From Nageia nagi (taxonomy: Eukaryota > Pinophyta), in the NCBI GenBank assembly GCA_050084985.1, contig JBITNC010000002.1, forward strand, positions 744,001-808,000: 64,000 nt of DNA. Direction: 5' to 3'. The notes beneath the pieces were generated by a model that saw only the letters and a list, made by a program, of their open reading frames with translations, was not told the DNA's origin and searched no databases. How positions within the stretch are numbered: position 1 is the stretch's first letter; every line of letters starts with the position of its first letter. Shown here one piece after another: positions 1 through 10,839 of the stretch. The position numbers were made by a program, and so were the translations under genes.

Positions 1-349
1 ATAGTCACTTGCTATATATAAAACATGTGTTGATTATCATTACAAAATAGACCATGCACATACAATTTTCTCACATATGGATAACTGAATAGTGCCAAAA
101 GATACATAAGAGTTCCTCACACATGGATAGTGCTAGATTGTTCAATCTTTTTGCTTTTAAAATTTTGAATAAGTTCATCATGCAGGTGAACTTACAATGA
201 AGGTGTACAATAAAAATAACACTATACAACACAAAATCCTCTAAGGGGTAAAGTTGTCATCACAAATATGAATTCAACATAAAAATTCAAACTTCACTCC
301 CCCTTGAGGGCAACTTCACCAACATGATAGCATCCCTAAGATTACAAAA

Positions 350-1740
350 TTAAGCTTTTAGGAGGGGTTGGTGAATTAATCAATAGAGTTCAAGGTGGAT
401 AGATAATACTCTAGGTGTATGATGCCATCAAGAACCTTTTCCCTGATAATATGGGTATGGATTTCCACATGTTTTATTCTTTGATGGAACATAAGATTCT
501 TAGCCAAAGAAATAGCTGACTAATTATCTAAAAAAATCAAAGATGATCCACATTGCTTATACCTAATTTATTTCAAAAGATATCTTAGCCAAATGACTTT
601 CTGGGTTGTAATAGATATGGCATGGTATTCAGCTTCTATAGTGGAAAGAGAAATAGTAGGTGGCTTCTTAGAAAGCCCAAGAGATAGCACCTGAACTAAT
701 GCTAAACACATACATAGAGGTTGATTTCCTATCATCTCTATCTCCTCTATAGTTAGAATCTGAGAATCCAGAGAGAACAAATAAGGAAAACTTAAAATAA
801 TTGAGAGCAAGATCTTTAATCTTCATAACATACCTCAAGATTTGCTTAATAGCATTGAAATGCTCAACATATGGTTTCTATAAATTGTGCCATCACATTC
901 ACTGTAAAGGCAATATTTAGCTTAGATATAGTCAAATACAAAAGACTACCAATTAATTATTTGTAAGCTGTAGCATGAACTAACTGAGAGTTGAAGCTCA
1001 GAAAAATAGTGATTCCAGAAGAGACTAGGATCATAGCATATCTACATTCCTCCATTCCAAACTTCTATAAGATGTCTAATGTATACTAAGATTGATTGAG
1101 ATAAGTACAATCTTTGTATTGATATACTTGCATTCCAAGATAGTAGTGCAAGAGACCAAGATTAGTCATTTTAAATTTTTTTTAGGTTTGGATATGCACT
1201 CTTGAATGATTGCAACATTGTTCTTAGTAATCAAAAGATCATCCACATAAAAGAGAATCAAGACCAAGTCTTTTCTCTAATTGAGCACATATAGATTAGA
1301 GTTAGAAAAACACTTAGAGAAACTAATATCTATAAAATACCCTAAAATCTTCTTGTACCAAGCTTTAGATGCTTGCTTAAGTCTATATAATGACTTATTT
1401 AGTTTCCAAACAAAGGACTCTTTACCTTCCATGATGAACCCTTCTAGTTGATTCATAAAAATTTCCACATCTAAGTCACCATTGAGAAATTCACTCTTAA
1501 CATCAAGTTGAAATTTTTTTCATATTTGAGCTATAGAAAGAGCAAGGATTATTCTCACAATAAGCATCTTTACCATGAGAGCAATGGTTTCCTCATAATC
1601 TACATTGTATTTCTGAGTAGAACCTTTAGCTACTAACCTTGCCTTGTATTTCTCAATATATATAATAGAATTGAAATTGATCTTGTAGATCCACTTATTA
1701 CCAATCTCATTCTTCTCATTGGGTCAAAGAATCAAGTTCT
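350..1740 (-). pseudogene. copia A reverse transcriptase and RNase H
   Basis: Broken polyprotein segment that in a live element would copy the element RNA into cDNA. The RT part is recognisable by a stretch reading MNQLEGF, LNKSLYRLKQASKAWY (around 1330-1470) and an intact YVDD catalytic box at 1238-1249. The RNase H part shows SKKPPTISLSTIEAEYHAI near 630-700, a copia RNase H signature, and continues to a C-terminal stretch reading FHQRIKHVEIHTH near 440-490. Several stops and frame changes separate the readable blocks, so no functional protein is expected. Family assignment is secure because the same order and motifs recur in copies B and C. Confidence 0.88.
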
Positions 1741-2231
1741 AAGTTTTATTTTTCATAAATGCCTCATACTCCACTTTCATGGCTTCCATCGAGCACTCAT
1801 GCTTTGAAGCTTCTTTGAAGGATGAGGGCTCATGCTTGTTGTCAATATTGGTAAATAAGAATTTGTTCAAGGTCATGCTTCTTGTTACCTTTTGTGTTGG
1901 AGAATTTTGTTCCTGAGATGACTTGTCTACATCAATATCTAACCAACTAGGTGTAATTAAAGAGTTTTTTAGATCATCAACATCCACATTAGAAGTAGAT
2001 TCTTTAGAAATTTCATTTAACTTTACATCCCTTGAAATAAACACAACTTTGTAAGATGGAGAGTAAATCCTATAGCTTCTATGCTGACTATCATAAGCCA
2101 TAAAGATCTATTTTTTACCCATTTGTCTAACTTCTTCCTTTTCACAAAAACAATGTAGGAGAATGCTTCACAACCAAACATCTTAAGGTGTGAAATGTTA
2201 GGTTTTCTTTCTAACCATGCCTGAAAAGGAG
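1739..2231 (-). pseudogene. copia A integrase C-terminus and integrase-RT linker
   Basis: The segment reads from an integrase C-terminal stretch (KMFGCEAFSY, VKRKKLDK, near 2120-2200) into an acidic linker containing YRIYSPSYKVVFISRDVKLN and SWLDIDVDKSSQEQNSP. This is the typical copia join between integrase and RT. The gypsy element entered at the codons around 2227-2231; reading across the insertion joins the integrase to its core at 14519 and upward. The reading frame is open for 120 codons, unusually long for this copy. Confidence 0.85.
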
Positions 2232-3395
2232 TGTTAATTAGGATTGTGTAATATATGAACCATGAACAATCTCAACCAAAGCAAATCAAGAATAGACTAT
2301 GGTGATAGTCTAATCTCCGGAGAAGGCCGGTTCCTTGTTTATTGGGTATAAGAGAAGTAACAGGAAAGAAAATAAAAGGAGTAGAGTGCGAAGAATTTAA
2401 GCAAAGGGATTAGGGTAACAAGAGAGAAAGTAAAGGTGAATCACTAGTTCAGTGTGGGCTTTCACAGGGTGTGAAACCTTGGCCTGAATCTAGTGTAGTA
2501 GCTACAGTACAAGCTCTCACTCTCTAGTAGTTTCCCAACTTTACTCTACCATGTATGCAGACACAGTTATGCTAACAGCTCATGATTATCATCCAGGAAA
2601 CATGCCAAGCTGCCACAATGTAACCTAATTAAGAATAACAATTACAAGTGCTAGACAAGAAAGGTCAAGATGATATCATATTACTGATAAAAACTATCGG
2701 TCTTAGAGAACAAATGTAAAGAGCAAAACTAGGGCTTCTAACCCCTCTTCACTTTATTTTCATACACTTATACTAAAAAAATAACAGTTACAAGAAAATG
2801 AAAATAGAACGGTTACAAAAAATGGCCTCAAGATTCTAGCCACTTCTAACTATCATCATCTATATATGCCACTTGTCTGAATGTTACAAAACTAAGAAGG
2901 TCATGGAAGGTAACATCTTCTTAAAACTAAGATTCTTCCTTTCGTAGGTATCACCTCCTCTAGGATCTATTTCTTGCCAAAAATGTGACTATATTTTCCT
3001 TTATGATGTCATCATTTTATTCTAGAACACTTTACTTTCGAAACACTTTTTTTATGGACTCTGGCTCTTCAATTATCTCTTGCTAACCTCACCTCCTCTG
3101 GAACCTGGTCTTTTCCAAAACTACGATTATCCTTTCTTTTGTGATGTCATCATTTCACTTCGATGTGCTTTATTCACTGACTCTAGCTTTTCAATTACCC
3201 CTTGTTGACCTCACCATCTCCAGAACCCTGTCTTTACCAAAACTATGACTATCCTTTCTTCTATGACATCATCATTTCACTTCGACATGCTTTATTTGCT
3301 TCAGAAAAAACTCTCAAGGATCTTAAAATGAACTCATGATTCAAAGTAAAGTACACTGGGGCTTTATTAAGGAATTTATTATGTATAGATATACA
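2232..3395 (-). repeat. Gypsy 3' LTR
   Basis: Same 1164-bp length as the LTR at 13350-14513 and aligned with it end to end without visible large indels. On the minus strand it starts TGTATATCTATAC and ends CCTAATTAACA. It carries three tandem copies of a 120-140-bp unit in its U3 half (see the separate entry). A 5-bp duplication AGGAG lies immediately outside at 2227-2231. Confidence 0.93.
2946..3305 (-). repeat. Triplicated U3 unit with CRE-like box (3' LTR copy)
   Basis: Three imperfect tandem units, each running from a CACCTCCTCT-like start through CCAAAA..TGACTAT to a TGAyrTCATCAT box and a TTTCACTTC stretch. The boxes lie at 3004-3011, 3142-3149 and 3264-3271 (spacings 138 and 122). The same three units with the same spacings lie in the other LTR, at 14122-14129, 14260-14267 and 14382-14389. 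Position near the start of the LTR in element orientation is consistent with a U3 enhancer, which is inference. Confidence 0.75.
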
Positions 3396-3479
3396 TTATG
3401 GTAACTTCTGGGGGAAAATTTTGCCTTTATCAAAGAGGAATTTTGAACTCAGTCTAACCAAAATGAAATTTGTGATCTC

Positions 3480-6400
3480 AACTCTGAACCCCTAAAAATT
3501 GCACAACCTTACCCCAACTTGCATGTCTTTCTAAGAAGTCTTTTATTCTTGATTGGGCTAGAGCTATGCTGTTGAAAATTTTGTAGGAGATTTCAACTGC
3601 TGTAGGACCACTCCTTTATTGGCGCATTGGTCAAAAAATTCAAACAAATTTGACTCATCAAAAGAAGTCAGTAATAAATCTATATCCTCCACCTTTTGAC
3701 TATCTTCCTAAATGTGTTTCAAAAATTCAGCCTCAAAGATGGGTGAACTATCCTCCTTCCACAATCTTGAAAATCTAGCCTCAGATAATTTCCTTATCTC
3801 AACTTTCTAGGTTTCTACCCCCTGCAACTGCTTGATTAAATTATTTTTTATTTCTTGGCACACCCATTTCCTGTAGACTGGGTAGTTAATCGTTGAGATT
3901 AACTCAACTCTATTTCCCACATTTAGGGCTTGAAGCTTCTCATTGGAAATCTCACCTAGCTTTTTATTTGCCCTCTTTGCTAACTTATCCATGGGATCAC
4001 TAGTACTTTCACAGAGGTTGACATTTGCCTCTAATTTCTTCAACTCTAAAAAAAATAGATCAATGTGATCTCTGAGTTGAATTAGTTGTTTAATCCTTGG
4101 GGATAATTGCTCCTAGAATTTTTCTTTTATTTTGATCAAAAAATTTCTATCAACCTTATTAACATTCGAATTCAACTGCATCTGTGCAATGTTGACATTT
4201 AAATTGCCAATTATTATCTCTCTTGCTGCTACTTCAGCTACTTTGGTTGCAATTTCTGCATCCTTCTGTGCTATGACAACATCTTTCTTTGTTAGGCTAT
4301 CTATAGTTAGGGTAGCAGCTAAGCTTGCTCTAAGAGCAGCTATATTATTATCTGTAGCTTTTAATTTTAGCCATTGAGAATCTAATTATTGCTTCATTGC
4401 TTCATTTGGCTTCTAAAGCTTATTATATTTGACCTCTAATTTGGTCAGTTTAGAAATATTTAAGTCCACAGCTATTTGCAACAACTCATTCTTATCACTT
4501 TGGGATATGCTCTTGGTATCTATCCTTACCCAGGTGTTCATTGTAGATAAATTACTTTGCCCCTCTTGAGGATCTTGGGCAATAGCAACCTCCAAAACTC
4601 TACTTTTTGCATCCACAGACATTCGGAGCCTCACTAGATTATCAAGTGCCAAGATTTTCTACATTTTCTTTTGCATCCAAGCTTCCTGATTCTGCTTCAC
4701 TTGCTTATACTACTGCATGATCCCACTCACCAACACCTACTGACTAGATATTATGATGAATGGGGAGGTTGTGCTCATCTCTAGTGCGGAAGAGGGTACC
4801 ACTTGCTGAACTGGTGTAATAGGGTTGGCTTGCCTAGGGCCAGAGACACTGCTACTAATGGGTGTGGGTATAGATAGCTTTGGAGTGGATGATGGTACAA
4901 AAATGACACTGATGGGGGGAGTGATGAGGGGAACCGATGAAAAGGAAGTGGGTTTAGACCATGTGAATGGTGGTGGCAAATTAGGAAGTGGTGGAAGGGT
5001 TGGTGATGGTGGGGATGAAGCAACAGTGATGAAACATGAATAAGATGAAATGGGGGTGACTACCAGAGGTGGAATAATTGCCAAGAGACTAGAAGAAACA
5101 ACAGAGATAGGAGGAAGAATAAGAGAAGAAAGTGTACTTGTGGGAGTGGAGCTCCTCTTTCTTTTCTTTGGTGACTAAGGAGCTTTTTTAGCCTTTCTCT
5201 TTGCTGTATAGAATTTCCCCTACTTTTTTCCCATTTCTTGGGAAGTCTTCGGAGTGGTCTCTCTGGCTTCTTCACTAACTTGCTCTTCAGGGATAGGGGC
5301 TTGAGCTACCTTTGACTATTGTTGTTGCTCCTCTCCACCAAAACTTACTAAAGAATCATCCAATGAGACATCTGTAGGATGCTCAATCTACCACATCTCT
5401 TCAAATTTATCATCCAAATTAGACTCCAAAGGGGAAAGCTTATTTCTAAACTCAACTTTGTATCATACAAATGTCGTAATTTTCTCTTCACTCCACTTCT
5501 GACTCCTCAGGGTAATCAGGGATGCTTTTGAGATGGAGTTCATCTTAGGGTCAAAATTGGCTTTCTTCTCATAAAAGCTCATCCATGGAGGTAATAAATC
5601 TTTTAAAAGCAAGTTTCAAGGCATCACCCAGTCTTCACTTGCTGGATTTCTCCACTGCTCAAACTTCAGCCTTATATCTGCACTGAAGCTTGAAGGATTA
5701 GGCTGGCTTCTCAACTTCTTGTTGAAAATATCCTTCGGGTCATACAACAAAAATTGGTTTATTTTTTTAAGTCTCAACCCCAGAAGCTTTTATTCTAGAC
5801 CCTCACTTCCACCCCTACTCTACAACACCAAATCATGGACTTTAAGTGGGAGGCTGTAAGTGACCCTCTTCTTTACCACTGTCCCGTACTTGGCATCTAT
5901 GTAGTCCATCTACCTGGCAAACTCCATACTAAAAACCCAATCTATGACATGAATAGGTAGCAAAAATGGAGCCCCCAAAAAATTGTACAACCTTATGAAA
6001 GTCCCCTCCTCAACAAAAAACCAATCTCCTATCTCACCATATGGCATCCTGAGGTATAGTTGGGAGGCTACCGATAATCTTGGGATTACCGGAGCCATTA
6101 AACTCATTGCTGGAAATAAAAAATGCTCTACAAAATTGTAATAATCAGCTCCTGTTCTAACCTCTTCAGTCCATTTATCTATAGATTTGAGGGACCCATC
6201 CTCACTTTGCTTATTCAAGGTCATTTGAGAAAAATAATCAGGATTCTGATGAATGAATAACCAAATTAGGTATGAGATGAAAGCAAAATGGGAACCTTCC
6301 TCTATTCTTCATAACTACTTAGAGATCCCATTTGAAATAGTAACTAACCAGTTATAAATAATAGGGGATCTGGGGTGGGATATCAGATATGCTATGGTCA

Positions 6401-6905
6401 GCTTGCTCAGGAAAATATATCTATCAGATTGCTCTCCTGTAGCAATTGACAACATGGACAGTAACAACTAAGCATGTGTGTTAAAATTGGCTAGCAAGAC
6501 TTCTGATTGAGGGACCTCTTTGAAACTCATTGCACCCTTTGCATTCTTATTTAGCCAAGCTAGAATATTTGTTTTCAAATTAACACTTGGCCTTGTATCC
6601 CAATTCACTACCATGGGAGTGGATTGAGGTGGCGGCAGGTTGAAAGCTTTTACAATCGAAGGGGGGTACAGGCTGAGAACAATTTTACTAAGAGGATTTT
6701 TGACAGTCCTTGAGGTAGCATCAAACCCCCTTTTTACTAAATCTACCAACTCAGGGTTTGGAAGGCATCTATGGGGAATGAAATACATTAACCTTGACCC
6801 CATGGGAGCATGTGCAATATGGTTAAAGCTAAAATTTAGGCACTTTCCTTCAGCTGTGCCCTTAGGATTTTTGTTTTGAGTCATTATTTTGGTGTCTTGT
6901 AGCAA
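3480..6905 (-). pseudogene. Extra ORF downstream of integrase, about 1,100 codons, function unknown
   Basis: Blocks at 6468-6905, 5910-6224, 4737-5084, 4413-4652 and 3807-4043 all lie in one reading frame. The codons between them also translate sensibly in that frame, interrupted only by stop codons, down to about 3540. This means one long protein decayed by nonsense changes, not several small genes. Layout: a globular N-terminal half (PHRCLPNPELVDLVKRGF; YNFLGAPFLLPIHVIDWVFS), a basic patch (SPKKRKRS), a Pro/Ser-rich tract at about 4740-5080 and a charged, helical C-terminal part (KLAKRANKKLGEISNEKLQ). I see no signal peptide or membrane segment, so an envelope protein is unlikely. I do not recognise the family. 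Confidence 0.7.
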
Positions 6906-7429
6906 TCCATTGAATCAATAACTCCTTTAGTGACTTTAGTTTAAGGGGGGCCATGCTCAATATTCTAAAATACTCTACTTACTTTGATCACTATCGACAA
7001 TATTCTGTGCTTCTTACCTTTTGATCTTTAGCTCTCTCGTGAATTTGAAGTTTGGGTAAATTTGAAATGAACCACCTTTGGCCCTTTTAAAATCAACGTC
7101 AAGGGTTAATGTACCACCTTTTACTTACATGAAATAACTCCATCAGTACTTTCATTTATAACAAGTCTAATCTTTCATGATTTTCTTGGAAATCTCAAGA
7201 TTTGATACTGCTAATTTTCTCAGAAATTCCAATTCTGTCAGTGCAAACGTGTTATTCCCATTAATATTTCACTGCTATTAAATGATAAACAACAATCACA
7301 CTTGCTTAAAATAAATGAACAAACATGCTATTTACAATGTGTACAAAATTATATCCTTTCTTTCGATCAATCTCCCACACATGCAGGTTTATAACACTTT
7401 AAATGCTTCCCATTTACCAAGATCAGCAA
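6906..7429. other. Spacer between extra ORF and integrase in the gypsy element
   Basis: About 520 bases with no convincing coding block on either strand; AT-rich with short pyrimidine tracts. It separates the integrase C-terminus from the first methionine of the extra ORF and may have held the start of that ORF or a promoter for it. Nothing specific can be shown. Confidence 0.5.
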
Positions 7430-8545
7430 TCACCACCCGTTCAATTTTGCTATTTGAAATGAGTTTTTTCCCATGCATCTGGCTATCATGTAAGGTCCGG
7501 ACCATAAGGACTCAAACTTTTTATGTTTCCCTACCTTAGCTCTATCCTCATCCCATTTCAATACCAGATCTCCCTCATTAAAATTTTTCAAAGTGGCTTT
7601 TCGGTTATCAAACCATTTCTTAACTATTTCATTTCTATTTTGCAAATTTTGATATGATTGATTCTAGAGTTCTTCCAAGTGTAATAATTCATTCATGTGG
7701 ACTTGTAGTGGTTCAAAATCTTCCCCATACTCCTGTAAAATTTTCAAAGCTAGAAGCTCAAAATGAGTTGGTAATATAGCCCTTTTACCGTACACTAATG
7801 TATACAGGTTGGCCTTAATAGCTAGCTTCACTGTGATCCTATCTGCCCACAACGCCCAATTGAGCTTTTCATGCCAAGTTCGAGGATTATCTTCCACTAT
7901 TCTTTTGAAAATTCGGATCAAATTCTTATTCGTAGACTCAGCCAGCCCATTACCCTGAGGGTAATAATTTGAAGACATATTCCAATAGATACCAAACCTC
8001 ATGGCAAAATCAGTAACCTCTACCCCCACAAATGCTAAGCCATTATCTGAAATGATTGTTTGGGGAATACCATACCTGGTGATTAATTTCTCAATAAATT
8101 TTAGAACGGTCTTTTGATTTGCTTCCTTTACAGCCTCTACTTCTGCCCATCTAGTGAAAAAGTCTGTAGTAATGAGAATGAATTTGTGCCCAAATGATGA
8201 ATTGGGATTAATAACTCTAATAAAATCCAACCCCCATTGTTGAAAAGGTTCTTTGGCCTGAATTGGTTCTAGCGGTAATGCTACACTTCTCTTCCTTCCC
8301 ATGAATCTTTGACATTTCTCACAGCTCTAGGATTTTACAAAGGCTTCTTTAAACATAGTAGGCCAATAATATCCAGCTTGGATGATCTTACTCACCATTA
8401 TGTATCCCGAATAATGACCTTTAGATATTCCAGAATGAAATTCTTCAATCAACTTTGCTATCTTTGTCATGGATACATATCTTAACAAAACACCATCATG
8501 ATTCCTTCTATATAGTACTTGATCTATCTCTATGTAATTTTGAGC
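7430..8545 (-). pseudogene. Gypsy integrase
   Basis: Would insert the cDNA into host DNA. From high to low coordinates: a zinc-binding HHCC region near 8305-8470 (FHSGISKGHYS then SCEKCQRF); a catalytic core open for 212 codons (7664-8302) with the D,D,E residues in GLDFIRV, ISDNGLAF and NGLAESTNKN; then a C-terminal domain ending in KHKKFESLWSGPYMIARC, the GPY-type module of chromodomain-free plant gypsy elements. A stop precedes the CEKC motif and others lie between core and C-terminus. The core itself keeps all three catalytic residues. Confidence 0.92.
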
Positions 8546-8557
8546 GTGTATTCTAAA

Positions 8558-9193
8558 CTACCTCCTCTGGGATGCATTCATGTTAACAGGGAGCTTCTTG
8601 GACTCAAAATATCTGCTTAATTGATCCATCCAATCATCTATTGTGTTCTCATATCCTAGCTCTGGGGTTTCTTGTTCGATAAAACATATCATCCCTTCAT
8701 CCGGTGATGTGGATTTCGCAAGCTGCTCACAAAGTGCTCTTTCTTTTTTAAGCTTGGTAGGCCGAATCTCTACATCATACTTAAGGATTTTCGAAATCCA
8801 ACCGAGTCTTCCTTCCCCAATTTCTCCTTGCATAATGTAAGATCTAACATCTGGATGAATGGTTAGGATCAAAACCTTACTCTGAGCTACATAATGCTTC
8901 AATTTACCAAGAGCTTTAAGAATCACCAACACTTATTTCTCAATAAATGTGTACTTTTCCTCATAATTACTCAAGGTCTGATTGAAAAATGCAATAGGGT
9001 ATTCTTCATTTCTTTCATACCTCTGTGTTAAGATAGCTGCTACACTGGTATCAGAACCATAAGCATATAGAATAAACTCTTTGCTAAAGTCTGGGTTTCT
9101 TAGTACAGGAGCTTTAGTAATTACCACCTTGATTTTTTGAAAAGCTTCTTTACCTTCTTTAGTCCACACAAAAGGAGTATCATTTTTTAACAT
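8558..9193 (-). pseudogene. Gypsy RNase H (RT-linked)
   Basis: Contiguous in frame with the RT upstream. It begins at NDTPFVWTKEGKEAFQKIK, the usual RT-RNase H junction, and continues through AAILTQRYERNEEYPIAFF, SNYEEKYTFIEK and LKHYVAQSKVLILT. The catalytic site normally reading D-A-S is here YAYGSDTS, so the first acidic residue looks lost. The tail carries the linker to integrase. This is the second RNase H of the element; the other lies between protease and RT. Confidence 0.88.
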
Positions 9194-9945
9194 CTGGGTG
9201 ATGGGTTTGATAATACTTGAGAAATCCTGAATGAATCTCCTGACAAAATTAATCTGACCAAGAAAGGACTACAAGGACTTCTTATTGGATGGAAGAACTA
9301 AGTCATTTATCACTTTAATCCTATCCGGATCAACAACCCAACCTTCTTTTGAAATAACATGACCCAGTAATTTTCCCTCATCTACTGCAAAAATTGACTT
9401 TTTAGGGTTCAAAGATATGTCATACCTTTTACATTTAATGAAGGCCTACTCCAGGTGTTGAACATGTAAATTTTTGTCATGTGAGAAAATAGTAATATCA
9501 TTAAGATACACCAATACACTCTTGTTTACTAACTCTCTGAAGGCATGATCCATAGCTCTTTGGAAAGTAGCTCTTGCATTGGATAGTTCGAAAAGCATTC
9601 TCTAAAAAGCAAATGTGCCCCATTTAGTTGTAAAAGCTATTTTAAATTGATCTTCATTTTAGAACCAAACCTGATTGTACCTAGAGAAATCATCTATCAA
9701 AGAGAACTTTTCGACACTAGCTACAGTATTTAGTATCTATTCCATTGGCGGTAAGGGATAGTGATCTTTCAAAGATACTCTGTTTAAGCCTTGAAAATCC
9801 ACACACAACTTTATATCACCATTTTTCTTTCGGATAGGCACAAGATTAGCTACCCAAGTGGAATGCTTGATGGGATAAATTATCCCAACCTTGTACAATT
9901 TCATAACCTCCTACTTCATGGCAACTTCAATCTTAGGGTTTACTG
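9194..9945 (-). pseudogene. Gypsy reverse transcriptase with mutated active site
   Basis: Readable in a single frame with about six stops. Recognised by HSTWVANLVPIRKKNGDIKL, CVDFQGLNRVSLKDHYPLPP, KWGTFAF and FELSNARATFQRAMDHAF. The catalytic box, normally Y-x-D-D, reads Y-L-N-D at 9497-9508. The first aspartate codon has become AAT, which would abolish polymerisation. Order and spacing to the RNase H downstream are normal. Confidence 0.92.
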
Positions 9946-9949
9946 GTCT

Positions 9950-10366
9950 TTATTTTTGTCTGACTAGTTTAGCATGATCTATCAACTCAATTGTATGTTG
10001 TATCACTGATCTATCAAAAACTTTTAAATCATCATAAGATCGAGCAATAACATAAACATATGTTTTGCATAATTGTACAATTTCTTGAATCTGTTTTAGA
10101 GTATTAGATATACCAATTTTTAATGACTTACCCAGAAAAACTTCATGTTCTTTATAGTTATCTAGGTTTATATTCATACCTCTTCTTTTTACTTGGTCAC
10201 TCCTATCAAACAATCCTTTGAATGGAATCAAATCCTTAGGGATTTTATTATTGTTCAGCTGAATTATGTCTTGCTCCCAAAAAACTTCAGATTCCTCTTC
10301 ACCTACTACATGACATACAATTTGTTGTAATAAAAATTGGTTAATTTGAGCCTCATCCCAAAACAC
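9950..10366 (-). pseudogene. Gypsy pol linker between plant-type RNase H and RT
   Basis: 138 open codons in the RT frame starting MFWDEAQINQFLL. Contains KEHEVFLGKSLKIG and ARSYDDLKVFDRSVIQHTIEL, a stretch resembling the region immediately N-terminal to RT in Tat-like elements, which leads into the PVNPKIEVA segment of RT. No catalytic motif seen; probably a structural connector. Confidence 0.65.
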
Positions 10367-10429
10367 CTACCAAAAGGAATCATTATCCGAAATTGATGGC
10401 CTAAAAATGAGTTGAATACCCTTCCTCTG

Positions 10430-10835
10430 AAACCAGTCATTGGTAGATCAAAATTAGCTCCCATTTATGCTAAGGTGTCAGCTTCTTAGTTGAATTTCCT
10501 TGGGATAGACTGAATATGTAATGCTTTGAAATGCTCAAATAGATCCCAAACCTAATTCCTGTAAGATTTCAAATAATGATGCGTGACTGAACATTTACCT
10601 ATCACCTATTTCACGATCAACATTGAATCCTCTTTGATCTTTAAACACTAAATTTTCATTTTGATGGCTTGTTCTAGTCCAAGGCAAAGAGCTTCATATT
10701 CTACTACATTATTGGAACATAACCAGGTGAGTCTGAAAGAAAATTTATGTATCTTACCAGTTGGGTTGGTCAAGATAATTCTAGCTTTGGATCCATTTTT
10801 GGATTTTGCCCCATCAAAAGACATCTCCCAAATTT
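10430..10835 (-). pseudogene. Second, plant-type (archaeal-like) RNase H domain
   Basis: Continues from the protease ORF. It starts EIWEMSFDGAKSKNGSKARI (catalytic D near 10815), continues CSNNVVEYEALCLGLEQAI (catalytic E), then after one stop KEDSMLIVK (third acidic residue) and, near 10470-10500, a stretch reading I-P-R-K-F-N, stop, E-A-D-T-L-A. That spacing is diagnostic of the RNase H type of plant hosts and Tat elements. The two TAA codons flanking EADTLA are most simply decayed CAA codons. It sits before RT, whereas in the best-known Tat elements (Ogre/Retand) it follows the RT-linked RNase H. Confidence 0.85.
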
Positions 10836-10839
10836 CATT

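Larger units (their letters stand above)
1..2231 (-). mobile_element. Ty1/copia element A, 3' half (RT-RNase H and 3' untranslated region)
   Basis: This is the downstream half of a minus-strand copia element. Its upstream half resumes at 14514, on the far side of a gypsy insertion. From high to low coordinates it holds the integrase C-terminus and linker, reverse transcriptase, RNase H and a noncoding 3' region. That region closely matches the 3' ends of the copies at 39.8-40.5 kb and 32.0-32.8 kb. The 3' LTR is not in the window and should lie just left of base 1. The short repeats at about 30-170 (TTAT/ATAACTGAAT..GTGCCAAAA type) correspond to the repeat array of the other two copies. Confidence 0.9.

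Noticed and set aside
4825-5043. Gly-rich plus ORF at 4.8-5.0 kb
   Set aside because: Mirror image of the Pro/Ser-rich tract of the extra ORF on the minus strand.
3480-6905. Reading the extra gypsy ORF as an envelope gene
   Set aside because: Position fits, but I see no signal peptide, no membrane helix and no fusion-type segment; the layout is globular, Pro/Ser-rich, then charged helices.
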